Shown here piece after piece: positions 57,882 to 64,000 of a stretch of 64,000 nucleotides of DNA. The notes below the pieces were generated by a model, which saw only the letters and a list, made by a program, of their open reading frames with translations, was not told the DNA's origin and made no database searches. Location of the stretch: assembly GCA_021234155.1 (NCBI GenBank), contig JAJEKV010000002.1:6643266-6707265 (forward strand). The letters are read 5' to 3'. The stretch comes from Isoetes taiwanensis. Taxonomy: Eukaryota > Streptophyta > Lycopodiopsida > Isoetales > Isoetaceae. The translations under genes were made by a program, and so were the position numbers. Every line of letters starts with the position of its first letter. Position 1 is the stretch's first letter.

Positions 57882-60800
57882 ACCCTATCTTCAAAGAGGT
57901 CTCATCCAAAGAAAGAATCTATCCAGTCCTCAGGTGATGAATCATTGGATGAAGTTCAAACATCAAGTTCAAAGAATACATTGCTTGGTGGGGATGCGAT
58001 ACATGAAACAATTACAAATTATTTTCCAGCAGTTCAACATCCTGAAAATGAGGACAATGGTGACAAGGCTGAATTCCTGCACAACGAGGCAACAACCCCA
58101 TTGTTTCCAAATGCACGTGTATCTCGTCTTGCTGCATGTTTGCTAATTTTGAACCTCCAACATAAAGTCGGATGGAGCAGCAATAGTGTTTCTGAGCTTT
58201 TCAGGTATGTATCTACGCTCTTATAGATTCTTTTTTGCAATGTTGCTACTAATAATATTAAAATATGAGATATGTACTCTAGTTTGCTAGACAAAATACT
58301 ACCAGAAGGGCATTGCCTTCCGAAGTCAAGAAGAGAGGCAAGAGAATTGTTGCGAGCATTAGGGCTAGAATACAATTGTATACATGCATGCGTGAATGAT
58401 TGCATACTATTTCGTAACGATTATGCGGGGAACCAATCATGCCCGAAGTGTAATGAGCCACGGTATGAGGAAGGAAGAAGGTCAAAGGTGGCAAGGAAAA
58501 CATTGCGCCATATGCCTATAATCCCCCGCTTACGTTATATGTTTCGATCTCCTTCCATTGCCTCTTTTATGGATTACCATGCAAAAAATCGGAGCATAGA
58601 TGGAAAAATGAGGATGCCCGCAGATGGAGAGTCTTGGAAGAATGTCGAAGAAAAGTGGCCACAATTTAAAGCAGAGCCTCGCAGCATTAGGCTTGGGCTA
58701 GGGCTTGATGGAATATGCCCGTGGGGATCTATGTCATCATCACATAGCGTATGGCCGATAGTTGTTGTAAACTACAATATTCCACCATGGATGGCTATCA
58801 AACCTGGTCATATCATGTTGACATTGATTGTTCCAGGTAATATGTTATGGTCATACTTTGTATAAACATGTATTGAAGTGGAAAAATATTTCTTGCAGGA
58901 AAATACCAAGTAAAAAATATGGATGTTTACATGGAACCTTTGGTAGAGGAACTGGAAATATTGTGGAAGGGGATCCACATGTATGACATCACAAGAGAGC
59001 CACATGATTTCACACTGCATGGAATGCTATGTTTCACAATTCATGATTATCCAGGCTTTTCTGTGGGATCAGGCAAGTATATCACTACAAAATTTCTAGT
59101 TGCTTGTAAACCATGATCCTAAAATCAAGTGCTTATTTTGTGATGTAACAGGTCTACAGACAAGTGGAGCATATGGATGTCCTTCATGTGGAACTAGCCT
59201 AACATCATACAGATCCAAACATCTCAAGAAGCAAATTTACATTGGCCACAAAAAATATTTGCCTGAAGGGCACCATGCACGTGGGCGTGAGGTGACACCC
59301 CCACCAAAGCGATGGACAACTAGGGATTGGCTCGATGCATGGAAAGATGCAAACCCAAATTTGGATTGCTTGGCTAATATTGGAGAAGGCAATACCACAC
59401 TTCCCCCTGGTATGAAACGTTTATCTATATTCTATAGGTTGGAGTACTGGGTAGACTTGGAAGTCGTACACTTGCTTGATCCAATGCATATATTCAAAAA
59501 TATTGCACATTCTCTGTGGAAGCATTTAATTGGTGAATGGGAGACATTAGGAGCCCGAGAGGATCTTAAAGAAAGAAAAATGAAAAGAGAATATTGGCCA
59601 ATTGAGAGGGCTGGAAGACTCAAATGGAAAAAGGGTGCTTGGGTGTTAGAGAAACAACAACTTGCCGCAGTGCATAGGAGAATACAAAATATTCGCACAC
59701 CGACTGGGCATGGTGCTTCTCTACAAAAAGCATTTACAAAAGATGGAAAACTCAGTGGTCTCAAGACACATGACTGGCATAAGTTTCTGCAGGTATTTTA
59801 TCATGAGTTTTATTCCATGACTATTTGAAATATTTGCATGTATCAAACCATTGTTTATTGTGGATGTAGCATGTGCTTCCCTGTGCCATTGGAAGCTATC
59901 TGACACCAGCTATAAGGAATATTATATATCGTCTAGGCAAATTTGTGAGATGGGTGTCTTTGAAGGAAATTGATATCTCTGACATTCCAAAGATGGAGGA
60001 GGAGGCCATTTTACTATTATGTGATATTGAGAAAGAGTTTCCGACAAGCTTCTTAGATCTACAAGTATTATATTGTCCTTTCGTTAAACCTTTCTCACTA
60101 TATTTCTTTTTCTTATATTATGTATAGATCTAATGATATTAATGCAATGATGTTATTGGCGTAGGTGCACCTATTAATTCATATTCCAAATGAGATCAAA
60201 TTAGCAGGTCCTGCTCCAGCAAGATGGATGTTCTTTCTCGAGCGATATATGAAAGTGCTCAAGGGGTTTGTCAGCCAAATGGCTAGGCCAGAAGGGTGTA
60301 TAGCAGAGGGGCATCTCATACAAGAAACACTTTATTTCCTGAATGACGTGACCATTGCATGCAATCCCGATGGCCTTAAAATGTGGGAGGAAAAAGAGCC
60401 TGATGAGATTATATCAGAAGTTCTACAAGGCAAAGGTGTGGAGAAGAATCTAAATGATGAGATGTTTCGTGCCATAAATACTTTTATCATGAATAACACA
60501 ACGAGTCTGCAATCTTGGCGAGACATGTATGAAATTGCAAAGGAAGAAGCACGAAGAAATGGCTCACATAGATGTGGTTCAATAATTGAAGAATGCACCT
60601 TGCCAGACACAATGACCAATGATTGGTTATTAGCTCGTATGGATGAAGCAAGAGATGATGGACAAACTGTTCCTGATGATGATTATGAGCTTGCCATTGG
60701 ATGCAATAGAAAGGTACGTAATTAAAATGTTTATATACAATAAACTGTATAGTTTTACTAAAATGCTTTCATACTAGGCGCGATTTCATACATCCATGTG

Positions 60801-61674
60801 GGCATATGGCCAGCACTTTCGTATTAGTAAGGTTGATAAATGGAGAATCACCTTTGACTCTGGAATCATGGCACAATTTGAACAAAGGAGTCAAGCTAGC
60901 AGTAGGGATCGTAACCCCATTGATGGTGAATTATATTATGTTGGAACCATATCAGATATCATTGAGTTAAACTATCGAACCTTTCGTGTAAATGTATTGA
61001 AAGCACAGTGGTTCAAGGTTGTGTATAGAGGTCGGGGAAAGACAATTAGGACACATGCTTCTGGATTTGTGGAGATTGATTCCACAAAAGTGCTACCCGA
61101 CATGGATGAGCCATTTGTTTTCCCAAATCAGGTTGAGCAGGTCTTCTTTCATCCAAATCATGACAACAATAATTGGTGGATTGTTATACATTCCCACCCT
61201 AGATCTCGTCGTGTGATTGGAATTCCTACACCTGCAAACAATATGGAGCCAACATCTGTTGATGACGATGGACAATCAAGTCATATAGTAGAAGATTTCA
61301 TGTCTGCAGTAGAACATGAACTTGATGTGCTAAACACTGATACCATTGAAGCCAATGTCACATTTACAAGAGATGGCGAGGAGACAGATAATGAGTTACC
61401 TCAAGCACCTTATGGCCATGAAAACATCAACGACGAAGACGCTAGCTTCATTTTGCGATCTCCAATGGTCTCCCCTCCACGAGAAGAAGCTGAAAATGTT
61501 GTGCAAATAAGTCACAATGGCATTGATGATGAGGACTATATTGAAGATGAAGAACTTCCAAGTATTGATTCACATTTTCATTCACATAGGAGTTTACATC
61601 TACATCTGGATGATGATGAGTTAGCCGACATTGAGCATGACATCAATGACCAATCTAATCTCAATGCTTTATAA
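57882..61674 (+). CDS. CACTA (En/Spm) TNP2-type transposase
   Basis: Seven exons read through in one frame: 57882-58204, 58283-58836, 58899-59072, 59152-59792, 59870-60064, 60165-60713, 60778-61674. Introns are 62-100 bp with GT-AG ends, except intron 3 (59073-59151), which starts GCAAGT. Exon 2 has ILPEGHCLPKSRREARELL, a CPKC zinc pair and GLGLDGICPWG, the TNP2 core with an Asp. Exon 4 has YGCPSCG and LDPMHIFKNIAHSLWKHLIG; exon 6 has FLERYMKVLKGFVSQMARPE (DUF4218-like); exon 7 has FRVNVLKAQWFKVVYRGRG (DUF4216-like) and an acidic end. No Met exists in the first visible exon, so the start is in an unseen upstream exon. No stop or frameshift is seen, so this is the best preserved gene in the window. 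Confidence 0.9.
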
Positions 61675-62389
61675 AATCTGGTTTTAGATATTTTATGAAT
61701 AGCTTGCTATGTAAGTTTCTCTTTGTTGAAATGGATAACTAGAATTTTCATCGGAGAAATAAACCATATATTATGTGATATTTGGCATGACAGATGGTAT
61801 AGTACTAATTCATCAGCAATGAAATGCTTAAGCATAACCTTTAAGTTTTTTATAATGACAGAACATTGTCGAAATCCACTATTCTAAATTAATGCCACCT
61901 TTTGTCGTGTTTTCCTTATGTACACTATATTATGAAGTAAAATATAGATAGATATTTTGATGTAAAGAGAGCTAATATTGGCACAAAATTGAAACACAGT
62001 TGACGCAAAGTCTATGACACATTTGTCTTTAAAATGACTTAATTTCTTGAAGTAGCATGATACAACAACATCATAATAGTTGACACAAAACTTGCATAAA
62101 ACTTTCAAATAATTGATGTTATAATTACACAACACTACTTAAAACACTTGACGCAAACTTTTAAAAAATAATGGCACAAATGTTGTTATTATAGATGTTA
62201 TAAAGTCTACGATAAAATCGATACAAGGCTTTCAAAATACCGACGCTACATGCGACACAATCACAATGACACAAACTTTGACACAATCCTTTAAGTTTGC
62301 GTCAGATTCTATGTTCTGACACAAACTTGGCCTGTAAAGGTAATGGCCTTTGAGGGTTTTGGCCTTAAAAGGCCTGTCCTCTTGTAGTG
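61675..62389 (+). mobile_element. CACTA 3' subterminal repeats and terminus
   Basis: The minus strand from 62389 reads CACTACAAGAGGACAGGCC, the CACTA terminal signature. About 400 bp inside carries repeated motifs such as TTGACGCAAA, TGACACAAA and their complements (for example 61999, 62080, 62147, 62269, 62318), typical transposase-binding subterminal repeats. ATT follows at 62390-62392 as a possible 3-bp target duplication. The matching 5' terminus was not found upstream of 57.9 kb. Confidence 0.75.
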
Positions 62390-64000
62390 ATTGCAGTGTA
62401 ATAGCTCTTGAGTTGTCCTTCACACTCATGGACAACTATTGATGTTATGTTGCACTTGAAGTCCTCTATTGACACATCCCGGGGGGGTCACACATGTATT
62501 CCATAGAATACATGTGCGTGGACGGAGAAGGGGTTTTTTCGGAAAAAAAAAAGTACGTATACCTGCGGTCGCTCATACGTTCAGGCGCCCAGATGTATGC
62601 ATTTTCCACGGTCCGGGGATGGATTTCTTCGAGCTGCTAAGGCGTAAGAGTACGTTTTAGGGCTTTGAATCTGAAGCTTGCTGCCAGAAAAACGTTTTAG
62701 GATTTGGTGTCGGAGGTAATGTTTTGTAGTTTTTAGTCCCTTACAAAAAATCTACCACGAGTTTAGTCATGAGCGGATTAGCAAGTAGTTAGGCAAGCGG
62801 CATAAACCATTGTTCAACATTTGATTTTAAAAGTCCATATGTTTCCCTCTTCTAGCCTTCTGTTTGCTCTTTTTTGCGAGCCAAACTTCCCCTTTCTCCA
62901 TTTCTCGCCTCCATTCTACGAGATCCGCGGGTGGAAATGGTTTTAGAGGTTTTTGCATCTTATACATTGTTAAGATCACAAGCATCATGTCTACGCTATA
63001 CATTATTTGTTCTTTATTATTTATTTGTTTATTAAATTGTGTCGTCAAGAAAATGGAAAGGACACTAGTTGTTAAGGTGAATGAAAGGTTGTGAAATCGT
63101 GGCTGACCTTGGCCATTGATGGTGTCCCAAGAATGCACTTATGTGGATGTCCAATGAAATAAAGGCAGGGGCTCTTGGAGGATGAGAAAGAATTTGTATT
63201 TCTTGGAGATAGGAAGTGGCCTTCACGTCAAGGCGAGGAGGTAAGGTTTAAGGTTTGTGCCGACAAGGTTACTATCAAAGGTGGTTGGAGAGCACGCACA
63301 AAAGGCGGAGGGGATCAATTGTTGAGAGCATTTCATCTCAAAATCTCCAATTTGAGATGGTAGACCGACTGTCATAGGGGCGAGACCAATGAAGAGGTAA
63401 ATAATGATGATGAACTTGTTCTCGTTGAAGATACCGCCTTTTTTAGATGATGTATCAGTTTGAATTTTTCAAAAGAATAGGTTGCTATCCAAGTTAGCAA
63501 CAAAGTTTGATGTTGCCAAATGGCAAGTTGCTTTGAGGAAGTTGACTTCAAAGCTCGCAAAAAAGAATCGAAAGGACGGTTTGAATTGTGTCCTTATGAT
63601 GCCCATGGTAAACCATTATTTGCTATTTGGTGTCTTGAATGTGAGAAAGCGATATGGTAAAGGTGGAGATGATACCTTGTGTAACTTTGAAAACCCCACT
63701 TGATCCAAGGGTCATCTTAGATAATTACAGTGTAACTTCAAGTGTCACGAGAAGGGAGAGCGAGTTGTGGAGAAGGAGGATCAGCCTTGCAATGTTGAGA
63801 GGAGGACATTTGCAAGGAGAATCAAACTCTAGTAGAAAGTACATTGGATTCTTTGCCATTGCAAAGTTTCAAGAAGAAACTAGAATTTTTGATGTTGTGT
63901 TCAAGCTTTATGAGGAAGCGGCGTTGGTGGATATGCTAAACTTGATGACATTCGTGTTATTTGTGCCATGAGCTGTTTCCAAGATGGAAGTCTTAATGGC
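62390..64000. other. Flank with short unrecognised ORFs
   Basis: A palindrome CACATGTATTC/GAATACATGTG lies at 62491-62516. ORFs at 62469-62660, 63175-63363, 63482-63703, 63654-63971 (plus) and 63138-62827 (minus, ending KKSKQKARRGKHMDF) show no family I recognise. The last part looks like decayed coding sequence cut by the window end. Confidence 0.35.

Noticed and set aside
57945-58226. Start of the transposase at 57945
   Set aside because: The codon there is TTG and the frame stays open upstream to 57882. A plant gene would need an ATG in an earlier exon. The tail past 58204 reads into intron 1.
59088-59096. CACTACAAA as the missing CACTA 5' terminus
   Set aside because: It lies inside intron 3 of the transposase, so it cannot be the element end.
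62469-62660. ORF MTHPGGVTHVFHRIHVRG... as a gene
   Set aside because: Short, arginine-rich, overlaps a palindrome and has no recognisable relatives or context.
1-64000. CRISPR arrays, bacterial operons, Shine-Dalgarno sites
   Set aside because: No regularly spaced short repeats with unique spacers and no prokaryotic gene organisation; the content is plant nuclear DNA.

Overview
This window is nuclear DNA of a land plant. The evidence is plant-type Ty1/Copia and Ty3/Gypsy retrotransposons, a CACTA (TNP2) DNA transposon, Helitrons carrying fragments of PPR and leucine-rich-repeat genes, and relics of plant BAHD acyltransferases and an F-box/kelch-like gene. The base composition is AT-rich and there are no bacterial operon features. 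I cannot name the species. Nothing seen is diagnostic of a lineage, although the low gene density and deep nesting fit a large, repeat-rich genome.

Layout. 1-780 is the degraded 3' end of a LINE, followed by a foldback element and two short tandem repeats (to 1.5 kb). A Helitron 3' terminus lies at 2762. A second LINE on the minus strand (about 6.45-12.57 kb) is cut exactly by a 3.4-kb Helitron at 8145-11582. An F-box/kelch-like pseudogene follows (12.9-13.8 kb), then unrecognised ORFs, a tRNA-related SINE candidate (16.6-17.0 kb) and assorted palindromes and dispersed repeats (20.7-23.0 kb). At 23982-40330 a minus-strand Copia element (LTRs about 350 bp, TSD TAAAA) is itself interrupted by an 11.1-kb plus-strand Gypsy element (28669-39765, LTRs about 590 bp, TSD GTCGC). 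The Gypsy element has an additional coiled-coil ORF between integrase and the 3' LTR.

From 41266 to about 46832 two minus-strand Helitrons lie end to end, and the 5' end of a third abuts them at 41265. One holds LRR and PPR gene fragments; the other is almost entirely a 1.7-kb polypyrimidine tract. Next comes a small family of broken BAHD acyltransferase genes (47.2-48.1, 49.6-50.1 and 55.8-56.8 kb). Among them are an ACGT-palindrome cluster (50.7-51.0 kb), a GC-rich inverted-repeat mini-element (52.2 kb), a CCA/TGG-biased tract (52.8-53.5 kb) and a fragment of a transposon family with a DFAENY motif (53.6-54.3 kb). The best preserved gene is the CACTA TNP2 transposase (57.9-61.7 kb), readable across seven exons, with a CACTA 3' terminus at 62389.

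How it fits together. Almost every recognisable coding region is a mobile element or a pseudogene. The window records successive insertions: LINE then Helitron; an inverted-repeat unit then Copia then Gypsy; Helitron next to Helitron. The only long uninterrupted readings are the Gypsy accessory ORF and the spliced CACTA transposase. Differences between LTR copies are concentrated at CAG/CTG (CHG) sites, and this may explain part of the apparent frameshifting.
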